A stretch of DNA of 64,000 nt, taken from positions 1 through 64,000 of the forward strand of contig VGHQ01000001.1 of assembly GCA_016868195.1 (NCBI GenBank), read 5' to 3'. The position numbers were made by a program, and so were the translations under genes. The stretch comes from Betaproteobacteria bacterium (GTDB lineage: Bacteria; Pseudomonadota; Gammaproteobacteria; Burkholderiales; Methylophilaceae). Shown here piece by piece: positions 17,953 through 26,276 of this stretch; position 1 is the first letter of the stretch; each line of letters opens with the position of its first letter. The notes beneath the pieces were generated by a model that worked only from the letters and a program-made list of their open reading frames with translations, searched no databases and was not told the DNA's origin.

Positions 17953-17983
17953 TAAAAAAAAGCCACTACTAAGAGTGGCTTTT
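17953..17983 (-). terminator. Terminator of the sCache protein gene
   Basis: AAAAAGCCACT / AGTGGCTTTT hairpin 24 bases past the stop. It is almost the same sequence as the hsp20 terminator at 97-127, although the upstream genes are unrelated. Confidence 0.75.
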
Positions 17984-18006
17984 ATGAAACAAATAAATTA
18001 TAAGAT

Positions 18007-18321
18007 TTACTCAGCGTCCTTAAAAACAGCTAAAGCACCTATTAACTTTCCATCTTTATCAGTAAGTGGTGCTACCTTAGAATCAACTAGTTTCCCAAAT
18101 AACATTAACCTACCACTATAAGATTTTTTCTTAAGCAATGCCTTATATCCTGGATAGTTCCGGTCCATCTTAGTATTGATTGCAGGATTGCCATTTTCAT
18201 CGATCAAGGTGGTATCGGTGCGAATGAAGTCATGACCATCGAATGAGAATATAGTGCTACCTAACTCTGCAAAACTGAATGATGAAAAACAAAGGAAACA
18301 GATAAAGATAATTTTTTTCAT
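18007..18321 (-). CDS. Free-standing secreted sCache (Cache_3-like) protein
   Basis: The 104-residue product starts with a signal peptide (cleavage likely after FSFA, residue 18). The rest resembles the central part of a single-Cache sensor domain of chemoreceptors: DGHDFIRTDTTL, INTKMDRNYPGYKAL, YSGRLMLFGK and PLTDKDGKLIGALAVF. Cache domains normally bind small ligands at the outer face of receptors. Here there is no membrane anchor and no signalling domain, so it is a soluble periplasmic version: a binding protein, or a fragment of a lost receptor. Clean ends and its own terminator favour a real gene. Confidence 0.75.
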   Translation of the reverse strand: MKKIIFICFLCFSSFSFAELGSTIFSFDGHDFIRTDTTLIDENGNPAINTKMDRNYPGYKALLKKKSYSGRLMLFGKLVDSKVAPLTDKDGKLIGALAVFKDAE

Positions 18322-18407
18322 GATATTGACTTTAATGAATAAAAAAAGAATATGATTTATGCCTCAAAACCATATTTAATGTTGCACTTTAAAAATAAGT
18401 AATTCAA

Positions 18408-18427
18408 GTAGAAAATCTATTTTCTAC
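18408..18427. repeat. Perfect hairpin before boundary E
   Basis: GTAGAAAAT CT ATTTTCTAC, a nine-base perfect stem directly before the leader repeat. Hairpins also precede boundaries B, D and H. Confidence 0.5.
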
Positions 18428-18430
18428 CTA

Positions 18431-18525
18431 TACACCCCTGTTCCGCCCCTGCCAAAATCCCTCGCCTTGAACCCTCTAAAACGCAGACAAATACTGTAAA
18501 ATATTCCTTTCTGGGGTATTAGCTC
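18431..18525 (+). repeat. tRNA-Lys leader plus short 5' fragment (boundary E)
   Basis: The leader carries CACCCCTGTTCCGCCCCTG and GACAAATACTGTAAAATATTC. The tRNA part at 18512-18525 is short and mutated (GGGGTATTAGCTCT). It is the most diverged of the copies that still hold tRNA sequence. Together with the AlpA-like remnant it fills the gap 18322-18636. Confidence 0.75.
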
Positions 18526-18589
18526 TACTAATAATTAAAAGTTTAACAAGCTCACGAAGCCTAACTAAGCTATCAAATGTCTGACTCAT
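18476..18589 (-). pseudogene. AlpA-like excisionase/regulator, N-terminal remnant
   Basis: A 37-codon frame whose first 22 residues (MSQTFDSLVRLRELVKLL, then IISR) look like the start of an AlpA-type phage regulator, whose family pattern is LxRLxELxxLxxISRSTIY. Exactly where STIY is expected, the sequence becomes the reverse complement of tRNA-Lys fragment E. The helix-turn-helix is therefore cut by the boundary. The assignment rests on a short stretch recalled by eye. AlpA proteins control integrase and excision in islands, which fits the location. Confidence 0.4.
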
Positions 18590-18636
18590 TTTTTAAATCT
18601 TGCCTATCGATTATGAATTTAAAATGACAGAAATCT

Positions 18637-19992
18637 TTAATCTATTATTTTGACAATATCATCAGTAACTTTTTTTGCATCTCCAAATACCATGATAGTT
18701 TTATCTAAATAAAACAAATCATTATCTAGTCCTGCATAACCTGGTGACATTGAACGTTTATTTACAATAATAGTCTTCGCTTTATAAGCTTCTAAAATAG
18801 GCATACCATAAATAGGACTGCCTGGTTTTTTTGCTTGCGGATTAACGACATCGTTTGCTCCAATTACAAGGACAACATCTGTTTCAGCAAACTCATTGTT
18901 AATATCTTCCATTTCGACAATCATCTCGTAAGGAACATCTGCTTCGGCCAAAAGGACATTCATATGACCAGGCATTCTTCCTGCAACTGGATGAATTGCA
19001 TATTTTACTTTAATACCTTTGCTGATAAGTTTTGTAGTTAATTCTTGTAAAGTATGCTGAGCTCTTGCTACAGCTAAGCCATACCCAGGTACAATAATTA
19101 CTGAATCTGCATTTGATAATAAAAATTCAACATCCTCAATCGAGCCTGATTTTGATATTTTTTGACTTTGAGAAGCATCGTCTATTGCAGCAGTGACTGA
19201 ACCAAAGCCTCCTAACAACACAGAAACAATAGAACGATTCATTGCTTTACACATAATATAAGAAAGAATTGCGCCTGAAGCTCCCACACAAGCGCCTGCA
19301 ATGATTAAAACAGAGTTATTAAGAGAAAAGCCGATACCTGCGGCAGCCCATCCTGAATAACTATTTAGCATCGAAACTACAACTGGCATATCTGCACCAC
19401 CGATTGGAATAATAAGAGTTACTCCAAGAACAAATGCAATAAGGCACATTAAAAGAAATATAGAAGTATTGTGTGTACTATAAAAAAAGATGCCTGCTGA
19501 AATCATTGCAATAAATAAAAATAGATTTAAAAGATGCTGGCCTTTAAATTGAATCATTTTTGCACTAAATTTTCCAGAAAGCTTTCCAAATGCAACGACT
19601 GAAGCTGAAAACGTAATAGCACCAATAAAAGCGCCAATACATAATTCAACTCTCTGAGCATCACTATGAACATCGCTTGTATTAAATACTGCAGCAATTG
19701 CAATGAGCACGGCTGCTAGACCTACAAAGGAATGCATTAAAGCAACAAGCTCAGGCATGCTTGTCATCTCAACTTTTTTAGCTGCAAAAATTCCAATTAC
19801 TGCGCCAATCAATATTGCAATACCTACCATAGGAAGAATTAAGTTATGCCCAATATTAAATGTAGTTAAAATTGCAACTGCCATTCCAATCATACCGAGT
19901 GTATTTCCTAGTCTAGATGTTTGAGGTGAGGAAAGCCCTTTAAGAGAAAAGATAAATAATACTGCTGATAATAAATATAATAATGAAGCCAT
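18637..19992 (-). CDS. pntB: NAD(P) transhydrogenase subunit beta
   Basis: Inner-membrane and NADP(H)-binding subunit of the proton-translocating transhydrogenase, which makes NADPH from NADH using the proton gradient. The 451 residues give about eight or nine membrane helices followed by the soluble domain III with VIIVPGYGLAVARAQ, YAIHPVAGRMPGHMNVLLAEA and VIGANDVVNPQA. Three bases separate it from pntAB. In a one-carbon organism the complex helps supply NADPH for assimilation (inference). Confidence 0.97.
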   Translation of the reverse strand: MASLLYLLSAVLFIFSLKGLSSPQTSRLGNTLGMIGMAVAILTTFNIGHNLILPMVGIAILIGAVIGIFAAKKVEMTSMPELVALMHSFVGLAAVLIAIAAVFNTSDVHSDAQRVELCIGAFIGAITFSASVVAFGKLSGKFSAKMIQFKGQHLLNLFLFIAMISAGIFFYSTHNTSIFLLMCLIAFVLGVTLIIPIGGADMPVVVSMLNSYSGWAAAGIGFSLNNSVLIIAGACVGASGAILSYIMCKAMNRSIVSVLLGGFGSVTAAIDDASQSQKISKSGSIEDVEFLLSNADSVIIVPGYGLAVARAQHTLQELTTKLISKGIKVKYAIHPVAGRMPGHMNVLLAEADVPYEMIVEMEDINNEFAETDVVLVIGANDVVNPQAKKPGSPIYGMPILEAYKAKTIIVNKRSMSPGYAGLDNDLFYLDKTIMVFGDAKKVTDDIVKIID

Positions 19993-19995
19993 GAT

Positions 19996-20304
19996 TTAAT
20001 CCTTGTTGATACGTTCTTTCTTTTTAAACATATCTAACATTCTTTTTGTCACCATAAACCCCCCAAAGATGTTGACTGAGGTCAGTAATATCGCAATGAA
20101 TGCTAATACACTCGTTAAGTTAATTTCATGGTCATTGATAGGGATAGCTTGTAAAATTGCACCTACAATCACAATGCCAGAAATAGCATTGGTCACAGAC
20201 ATAAGAGGTGTATGCAAAGCAGGTGTGACATTCCACACAACGTGATAGCCAACAAATATAGCTAATACAAAAATTGAAATATTTTGGATGGTCATCAAAT
20301 CCAT
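19996..20304 (-). CDS. pntAB: NAD(P) transhydrogenase subunit alpha, membrane part
   Basis: The 102-residue hydrophobic subunit holds the alpha-chain membrane helices, split from the NAD-binding part as in many alpha- and betaproteobacteria. It has about four hydrophobic stretches (residues 5-22, 33-52, 63-90) and the conserved [13 protein letters not shown] segment. It overlaps the end of pntAA at a single base and is followed closely by pntB, so the three are one operon. Confidence 0.95.
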   Translation of the reverse strand: MDLMTIQNISIFVLAIFVGYHVVWNVTPALHTPLMSVTNAISGIVIVGAILQAIPINDHEINLTSVLAFIAILLTSVNIFGGFMVTKRMLDMFKKKERINKD

Positions 20305-21446
20305 TATATGTTTACCTTTCTTTCATTAAATAGCTTACCTTCACGAGTCATTAACGATGCACTCAGTAATTCATCATCATAATTAATCTCTAACTGTCCA
20401 TCAGAATTGATTAATAATTTCAAAAATTCATATACATTCTTTGCAAAAAGTACTGATGCGTCATGGCTCACTAAACTTGGAAGATTTGTATAGCCCACAA
20501 TAGTAACGCCTTTATGTTCAATGACTTGATCTGCTTGAGTTAATGGGCAATTACCACAACCGCCTTGTCCTGTTCCTGCAGCAAGATCAATAATGACGGA
20601 ACCTTGTTTCATACCCTCTACAGTATCCTTAGAAATGAGCTCTGGGGGAAACATGCCAGGAATAAGCGCTGATGTAATAACAATATCTGCTCTCATTGCA
20701 TGTTCTGATACAACACTTGCCTGTCTTTTTAACCATGCTGCAGGCATTTTTTGAGCATACCCACCTTGTCCTGACGCAATATTTTTTTCCTCTTCGGTTT
20801 CGAATGGAACATCGATAAATTTTGCGCCAAGAGATTCGATCTGTTCCTTAACTGCAGGCCTCACATCAGATGCTTCTACAATTGCGCCTAATCTTTTAGC
20901 AGTTGCAATCGCTTGCAGTCCAGCAACACCAGCACCTAAAATCAAAACTCGGGCTGCCTTCACTGTTCCAGCTGCGGTCATAAGCATAGGCATAAATTTT
21001 TTATAAAATTGCGTAGCCAATAGTACAGATTTATAACCGGATATATTTGCTTGTGAAGATAAGGCATCCATGCTTTGAGCTCTTGAATTTCGGGGAAGTG
21101 CTTCGAGCGCAAAACTTATTAAACCCTGATTAGCCATGATTTCTTTTAATGAGTTATTAAAAGGTTCTAGCAAACCAATAATAATAGTGTCCTTTTTAAG
21201 AAATTTAATTTCATCAGGACTTGGCGCACGAACTTTTAGAATAATTTCTTTCTCAATGACTTTACTTTTGGGTTCAATAATTGCGCCCTCGTCTATAAAT
21301 GCTTGGTCTGAAATGTGAGCCTTTATCCCTGCATCTTTTTCAATAAATACCTCGCATTGCATTTGAATAAGTTTTTTAACAATTTCAGGCGTGATGGCTA
21401 TTCGACTCTCACCATCTGCTATTTCTTTAAGAACACCAATTTTCAT
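20304..21446 (-). CDS. pntAA: NAD(P) transhydrogenase subunit alpha, NAD-binding part
   Basis: NAD(H)-binding domain I of the transhydrogenase, related to alanine dehydrogenase. The start is set at the ATG at 21446, giving [20 protein letters not shown], the standard N-terminus; the frame runs ten codons further but with no family support. The fold core is [22 protein letters not shown], with [18 protein letters not shown] after it. It has 380 residues and is first in the pntAA-AB-B operon. Residues [13 protein letters not shown] are somewhat variant but fit the family loop. Confidence 0.96.
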   Translation of the reverse strand: MKIGVLKEIADGESRIAITPEIVKKLIQMQCEVFIEKDAGIKAHISDQAFIDEGAIIEPKSKVIEKEIILKVRAPSPDEIKFLKKDTIIIGLLEPFNNSLKEIMANQGLISFALEALPRNSRAQSMDALSSQANISGYKSVLLATQFYKKFMPMLMTAAGTVKAARVLILGAGVAGLQAIATAKRLGAIVEASDVRPAVKEQIESLGAKFIDVPFETEEEKNIASGQGGYAQKMPAAWLKRQASVVSEHAMRADIVITSALIPGMFPPELISKDTVEGMKQGSVIIDLAAGTGQGGCGNCPLTQADQVIEHKGVTIVGYTNLPSLVSHDASVLFAKNVYEFLKLLINSDGQLEINYDDELLSASLMTREGKLFNERKVNI

Positions 21447-21542
21447 TTGTAGGTAATAAAAAAATATATAGGCCACTATATTACCAAAATTACCTCAAAT
21501 ATAATCCTAATTAATAAGATGCAAAAAAGTACTTCACAACAT

Positions 21543-21636
21543 GACCAAAATCCCACGCCTTGAACCTTCTGCCTAGCCCACAAATACTGTAAAATGTTCT
21601 TTTCTGGGGGATTAGCTCAGTTGGAAGAGCAGCGGA
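21543..21636 (+). repeat. tRNA-Lys leader plus 5' fragment (boundary F)
   Basis: The leader runs GACCAAAATCCCACGCCTTG to the tRNA part at 21606-21636. From 21575 it is the same sequence as boundary A, including the A-for-T change in the D-loop and the break after GCAGCGGA. Confidence 0.88.
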
Positions 21637-21932
21637 TAACTCATGGAATGTTACTTAAGAGTTGGTCAAATAAAAAAAGCCACTAAAAGAGTGGCTTTTT
21701 TAAAACATGCTTAGATTAAGCAGCATTTACTTCTTTTTCTTTCGCTTCAATTTTAGGCTGCCTAAATTGATGTAATGATGAGATTTCAATTTTTTTCGGT
21801 TTTTGAGATTCAGGAATAATATTCTCTAAACCGATTCTTAGAATGCCATCTTTATATTCAGCGCCTTTGACTTCTATAGTATCGACTAAACGAATCATTT
21901 TAGTGAATGATCTTGTACCAATACCTTTATAA
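21575..21932. repeat. Long direct repeat, copy 2
   Basis: Counterpart of 1-358. It includes the tRNA-Lys fragment, the AGCCACT/AGTGGCT terminator (21672-21701) and the last 70 or so codons of hsp20. The SDR gene's stop lies five bases past its right end. Confidence 0.9.
21716..21932 (-). pseudogene. Truncated hsp20 copy (C-terminal part only)
   Basis: Encodes residues about 90-160 of the Hsp20 at 142-624 with essentially no change after the junction. The N-terminus, most of the alpha-crystallin domain, the promoter and the ROSE-like leader are absent, so it is not expected to make a chaperone. It is fused to sequence just downstream of the SDR gene. The near-identity suggests a recent duplication. 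Confidence 0.9.
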
Positions 21933-21936
21933 ATGT

Positions 21937-22677
21937 CTATTTTACTAATGGTCTTATATTAGAAAAGCCTCCATCAATAGACCAAACTTGCCCAGTAACT
22001 CTTTGAGCTTTCTCAGATAAAAGCCAGGCCATTAAATCAGCGACATCCTCAGTGTTTCCAATACCTTTGATTGGGTATTGTTTCGCAGCCATTTCCCTTA
22101 ACAGATCGCTTGACAAAAGGTGTGATGATGCAGGAGTATCCAAAAGACCGGGTGATACTGCGTTAATTCTGATGTTTAAGGAAGCGTATGTCGCAGCCGC
22201 GCTTCGAATCAGTGCTTCGAGTCCAGCTTTTGCTGATGATATCGCCTCATGATTAGGGATTCCTATACTAGCGGCTGCAGATGATACAAAGACTGCTGAC
22301 CCATGAGCAGATGATTTTTTTAAATGCTCTACAAAAGCTGCCAATGTGAAGAAAGCGCTAAACAAGTTTGTTGAAATACAGTCGAAGAAATCAGCCTCCG
22401 ATGTTCTATGAAGAGGGCTAAGTTTTATATTACCTACACAATGTGCAAAACTATCTAAAATTATGTCACGTTCAGCGATTTCATCGAATAGTTTTTTAGT
22501 GCCCTGAAAGTTTGAGCAATCGGTAATAATGTGAGTAAATTTATCCCCATAGATTGCATGGAGTTTTTCCGAGTTTCTACTAACTAAAATTAAATCACAA
22601 TGATTTTCGGCTAATTTTTTAACAAGAGACTGTGCTAAACCACCTGTTGCACCAGTGATTAATATTTTGGTTTTCAT
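21937..22677 (-). CDS. SDR-family oxidoreductase
   Basis: 246-residue Rossmann-fold protein of the short-chain dehydrogenase/reductase family. The N-terminal cofactor loop is ITGATGGLA (7-15), the catalytic-serine segment is VFVSSAAAS, and the C-terminus holds INAVSPGLLDTP and VTGQVWSIDGG. The usual YxxxK is replaced by IxxxK (ISSAK), so the standard catalytic tyrosine is missing; a related atypical SDR group has a similar EAI..AKAG motif (recalled). The substrate is unknown. It is spaced 54 bases downstream of the MAPEG gene on the same strand. Confidence 0.85.
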   Translation of the reverse strand: MKTKILITGATGGLAQSLVKKLAENHCDLILVSRNSEKLHAIYGDKFTHIITDCSNFQGTKKLFDEIAERDIILDSFAHCVGNIKLSPLHRTSEADFFDCISTNLFSAFFTLAAFVEHLKKSSAHGSAVFVSSAAASIGIPNHEAISSAKAGLEALIRSAAATYASLNIRINAVSPGLLDTPASSHLLSSDLLREMAAKQYPIKGIGNTEDVADLMAWLLSEKAQRVTGQVWSIDGGFSNIRPLVK

Positions 22678-22731
22678 TTTTTAAATTTTTGGTATATTAG
22701 AAGAATTGTCTTACCAAATTAAGCTCAAAGT

Positions 22732-23127
22732 TTACATATGTATTTGGTAATTTAAAAATAATCCATAAACTCCTCCGCACCACAAACCTAAAAGGGCTAA
22801 CAAGGAAATTATGTAGCCCCATCTTTTACGGTTAGGATTTTTATAGAAGAAATACGAATCCGAGACACTAGCGACAAGCCATATTAAACCTGAATCGCCA
22901 GCGCCTTTGGTACTTAAAAATGAGGCATAAATCCATAATGCAGGTATAAACAAAACAACATTAACTAAATTCTCATTTTGACGCGTTAGTAAGCGCAAGG
23001 TATTAGAGGTTAAATTATGAGTTAATTTTGCAGTAACTTTATTATCAAATAAAACATGGCTCACAAAAAGCCACAACAGAGCAGCAAGTGTTATTGCAAA
23101 AGGATACAAGCAACTATCAACAAACAT
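22732..23127 (-). CDS. MAPEG-like integral membrane protein
   Basis: 131 residues with four predicted membrane helices (about 7-25, 56-70, 80-96 and 106-125). The segment TRQNENLVNVVLFIPALW between helices 1 and 2 resembles the conserved region of the MAPEG family, bacterial members of which include glutathione-dependent membrane enzymes and many of unknown role. The family call rests on that segment and on topology. It is eight bases downstream of azurin on the same strand. Confidence 0.65.
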   Translation of the reverse strand: MFVDSCLYPFAITLAALLWLFVSHVLFDNKVTAKLTHNLTSNTLRLLTRQNENLVNVVLFIPALWIYASFLSTKGAGDSGLIWLVASVSDSYFFYKNPNRKRWGYIISLLALLGLWCGGVYGLFLNYQIHM

Positions 23128-23135
23128 ATTCTTAA

Positions 23136-23576
23136 TTAGACTAGTTTCACAATACCTTTCATCACTGCAGAATGTCCAGGAAAACTACAAAAAAATACAT
23201 AATCTTCGTTTGGTTTAATCGTATCTGGTTTGAATTTGATTGATGTTGATTCACCACCACCAATCACAGTTGTTGCAACAACTACACGTTTATCCCCAGT
23301 TTTAACATAGTTATTTTTTAATCCTGCAGCTATACCATCGTTTACTACAGCATTCATATCAGACTTTTTTGAAATAACCGCATTATGTCCCATAACAGCT
23401 TTTGGCAATGTTCCATTGTTTTTGAAGTTCAGTGTAACTTCTGCACAATTCTTATTAACAACAATTTCTTTTGTTTTGAAAGCCATAGATTCAGTGGATT
23501 CTAAATTGATATCACATTCACCAGCAAAAACAGAAGTTGCAAATAGGCTTAAAAGTACTACAAACGTATTTTTCAT
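23136..23576 (-). CDS. azu: Azurin (type I blue copper protein)
   Basis: Periplasmic one-electron carrier. The 146-residue precursor has an 18-residue signal peptide ending in VFA. Mature numbering then gives exactly the azurin copper ligands: His46 (MGHNAV), Cys112, His117 and Met121 (CSFPGHSAVM), plus the Cys3-Cys26 disulfide. In methylotrophs azurins can accept electrons from methylamine or methanol dehydrogenase systems (established for some species); the partner here is not visible. It has its own upstream region, divergent from the gene at 23728. Confidence 0.97.
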   Translation of the reverse strand: MKNTFVVLLSLFATSVFAGECDINLESTESMAFKTKEIVVNKNCAEVTLNFKNNGTLPKAVMGHNAVISKKSDMNAVVNDGIAAGLKNNYVKTGDKRVVVATTVIGGGESTSIKFKPDTIKPNEDYVFFCSFPGHSAVMKGIVKLV

Positions 23577-23727
23577 AATATCCCCAAAATGATTAAATTT
23601 TATTTTAAGACACTTAAACGGTTTATTTAGTTCTTTTTAATGTTTTTTTTTAAATTATAAAAAATATACTGAATTAATCTTAAGCAATAAAGGTCATGCT
23701 ACTTTGAAATTTATTTGAAAGAAAACC

Positions 23728-24069
23728 ATGAAAAATTTCGCTCTAAATGTATTTTTTATATCCCTTTTACTCAATTTTGCATCGGACACTTACGCCGAGG
23801 TATGGACTGTCGTGAATGATTCAGATACAAGTTCGATTGAAAGCTCAGATATTACCACAAAAACAGAGAATGGCTTCACAGGCTCATTCAGAAAAACTGA
23901 TAAAACCTCTAAAGAAATTGTTCCTCTCGTTATTAACGTGGCTTGTGACACTAAATTTTATGAATTAAAGGATAAACCGAAGTCTGAGGATGATTCTATT
24001 GTTATATCTAATGGTATTGCAAATCCTGATCACAAACTCTATTCTTACATTGTTAAAGCTTGTAAATAA
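23728..24069 (+). CDS. Small secreted protein of unknown function
   Basis: 113 residues with a signal peptide (hydrophobic core 8-20, cleavage likely after TYA at about 23). The mature domain begins EVWTVVNDSDTSSIESSDI and resembles short periplasmic surface-adhesin E-like proteins in its opening W.V and paired cysteines (Cys73 and Cys112). I would not assign a function. It is 45 bases before the protease gene on the same strand, so co-transcription is possible. Confidence 0.65.
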   Translation: MKNFALNVFFISLLLNFASDTYAEVWTVVNDSDTSSIESSDITTKTENGFTGSFRKTDKTSKEIVPLVINVACDTKFYELKDKPKSEDDSIVISNGIANPDHKLYSYIVKACK

Positions 24070-24126
24070 TTTTTAAATTTTAGTTTAGATGCAATTCTCT
24101 TTTTTTTAAATTTCTTGAAAGTTATC

Positions 24127-25503
24127 ATGAATTTATCTACCCAAAAAGTAAATGTTTTCGTATTACTACTATTCATTTTCTTTAACAATTTTGCTTTTGC
24201 TGTTACTAAAAATGAGTCAGTTATCCCACCAGAACTTCTTAAGAATTTAGAAGAAGTATACAAAAGAATCCAGACTGATTATGTTGATAATATTAACGAT
24301 AAAAAAATAATTGAAGGTGCGCTCAGTGGTCTAGTTACATATTTGGATCCCCATTCCTCTTACCTCAATATTGAAGCCAAAAACGATTTCAACATAGGTG
24401 TAAGTGGAGAATTTTCTGGTATCGGTATTGATGTGGGTTCACAAGATGGTCTTGTAAGAGTTGTTTCTCCGATAGATGACTCGCCAGCATACAAAGCAGG
24501 TCTTAAAGCGGGGGATCTTATTTATGAAATTGACGGAAATAATGTGAAAGGTATGACTATTAACGAGGCTATCACTCGTATCCGGGGCCCGAAAGATTCA
24601 ACTGTTAAGCTCTCAGTATTGCGTAAAACAGCACTTACACCCCTGTCTTTTATTATAACTCGTCAAACTATCAAGAATCCCAGTGTCAGATTTAAAATAT
24701 CAAATCAAAACTATCCTTATTTAAGAATTACACAATTTCAAGAAAATACAGGGGTAGATTTAGCAAAAAATTTAAAAATTTTATCTGAGCAAAATAAAGG
24801 TCCAATCAAGGGATTAGTTTTAGATCTCAGAAATAATCCAGGAGGAATGGTTTCTTCTGCAGTAGCCGTTGCGGCAGCATTTTTGGATAGAGACAAACTC
24901 ATTGTATATTCAGATGGAAAAACGAATAATGCAAAAATGAAGTTATTTGCAAATCCCTACAATTATATTGAAGGTGGAGACAAGAATGATTACTTGAAAG
25001 ATCTTCCCGAAGATTTCAAAAAAATTCCAATTGTTGTTTTAGTAAATAACGGCTCTGCATCTGCTGCTGAAATTGTAGCAGGTGCTTTGCAAGACCATAA
25101 AAGAGCTACTATTCTTGGTACTCAAACTTTTGGTAAAGGTACTATCCAACAATTATTTCCTCTTAATAATGGATCGGCTGTGAAATTAACAATTGCGAGA
25201 TACTACACGCCAATGGGCAAATCAATTCAAGCAAAAGGCATTACTCCTGATTATCTTGCTGAAGACCCTTCAGATGCAACTGATAAATTTTCAACAAAAA
25301 TTTACGAATCTTCTTATAAAAATCATTTAGAGAATACGGAGGTAAATAATAAATCAGATAAGTCTGTAAAAATTGTTAAGCTTTCTGCAGAAAATAAAAA
25401 ATTATTTGGGGACAAATCATCGTTTGAAATTGGAACAAAAGATGACTATCAATATGTTCAGGCTATTAAACTTCTTCAAGGACACGCTTTAGAAACTGAG
25501 TAA
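24127..25503 (+). CDS. ctp: C-terminal processing protease (S41 family, PDZ)
   Basis: Periplasmic serine protease that trims C-termini of exported proteins. The 458 residues show a signal peptide (core about 8-24), a PDZ domain (about 90-170, with GIGIDVGSQDG and SPAYKAGLKAGDLIYEIDG) and the S41 catalytic core: nucleophile in NGSASAAEIVAG and the lysine in TFGKGTIQ. I start at the ATG at 24127; the frame can open four codons earlier at a TTG. A short lysine-rich tail follows the core. Confidence 0.93.
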   Translation: MNLSTQKVNVFVLLLFIFFNNFAFAVTKNESVIPPELLKNLEEVYKRIQTDYVDNINDKKIIEGALSGLVTYLDPHSSYLNIEAKNDFNIGVSGEFSGIGIDVGSQDGLVRVVSPIDDSPAYKAGLKAGDLIYEIDGNNVKGMTINEAITRIRGPKDSTVKLSVLRKTALTPLSFIITRQTIKNPSVRFKISNQNYPYLRITQFQENTGVDLAKNLKILSEQNKGPIKGLVLDLRNNPGGMVSSAVAVAAAFLDRDKLIVYSDGKTNNAKMKLFANPYNYIEGGDKNDYLKDLPEDFKKIPIVVLVNNGSASAAEIVAGALQDHKRATILGTQTFGKGTIQQLFPLNNGSAVKLTIARYYTPMGKSIQAKGITPDYLAEDPSDATDKFSTKIYESSYKNHLENTEVNNKSDKSVKIVKLSAENKKLFGDKSSFEIGTKDDYQYVQAIKLLQGHALETE

Positions 25504-25518
25504 TATTATTTAAGTTTT

Positions 25519-26142
25519 ATGCGCGAAAATTTACTTTCAGAAATTAATTATAAAAACTTAGAACAAATTGAAGATAAAATTTGGTCGCTCATTCATGATG
25601 CTGTTGTAAATAGAGATGCTCCATTTAGAACTCCAATTTTTTCTAATATTGAGGATGGAAAACCAAATGCAAGAACTGTAGTCCTTAGGTCAGCAAATTC
25701 CAATGATAAAAATATTTTTTTTAACGCTGATTTTCGTTCACCCAAAATTAAATATTTGAAAGAAAACCCCCAATGTCATCTGACTTTTTATGACAAATTA
25801 GAAAAAATTCAACTTAGAGTTACTGCACGTTCAATTATTCATTACCAAGATTCAATTTGCTCGAGTGCTTGGAACAAAGTCAATCATTTCAGTAGAAAAT
25901 GCTATTTATATGAAAAGTCTCCAGGAAGTGAAATTAATTCTCCTCGTAGCTCGTATCCAAGAGAATTTTTCGAGAATGGCTATACACTTAATCAAAGTGA
26001 ATGTGGTTATATTAATTTTTGCGTTATTGAATGTTTATTTATATCAATAGATTGGTTATATCTGGCTGCAAAGGGGCATCTTAGAGCTAGCTTAAATTAC
26101 AAATCTAAAAGTGAACCATCTTTTACATGGATTTCACCATAA
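25519..26142 (+). CDS. PNPOx-like FMN-binding protein
   Basis: 207 residues with the split-barrel fold of pyridoxamine 5'-phosphate oxidase-type flavoproteins: NARTVVLRSAN near residue 53, then FNADFRSPKIKYLKENP, where FMN-phosphate contacts lie in the family. It lacks the full PdxH C-terminus with its RLHDR-type motif, so it is a relative with unknown substrate rather than PdxH. It follows the ctp gene by 15 bases and is probably in the same transcript. It ends just before boundary G. Confidence 0.8.
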   Translation: MRENLLSEINYKNLEQIEDKIWSLIHDAVVNRDAPFRTPIFSNIEDGKPNARTVVLRSANSNDKNIFFNADFRSPKIKYLKENPQCHLTFYDKLEKIQLRVTARSIIHYQDSICSSAWNKVNHFSRKCYLYEKSPGSEINSPRSSYPREFFENGYTLNQSECGYINFCVIECLFISIDWLYLAAKGHLRASLNYKSKSEPSFTWISP

Positions 26143-26157
26143 ATAATAAAATTTTGC

Positions 26158-26276
26158 TTACACACCCCTAATCCAACCCAAGAGATTTTCACTGAACTAA
26201 ACCCTCTCGCAAGCCCACAAATACAGTAAAATAATCACTTCTGGGGGATTAGCTCAAAGGGTCTAGCAGCGGACTC
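26158..26276 (+). repeat. tRNA-Lys leader plus degraded 5' half (boundary G)
   Basis: The first 99 bases equal 2325-2423 without a mismatch. The tRNA part begins at 26243 but its D-arm is altered (AGCTCAAAGGGTCTAGCAGCGGACTC). After it, 26277-26404 carries no gene but has GTAGAAGTTTTTTTGGAA and the scar motif GAGCACACCTAAGCACAC. Confidence 0.88.

Noticed and set aside
25519-26142. pdxH (pyridoxamine-phosphate oxidase)
   Set aside because: The flavin-binding part fits but the diagnostic PdxH C-terminal motif is missing, so only the superfamily is assigned.
26243-26276. A second functional tRNA gene
   Set aside because: The D-arm cannot pair and no anticodon or T-arm follows; it is a degraded copy of tRNA-Lys.
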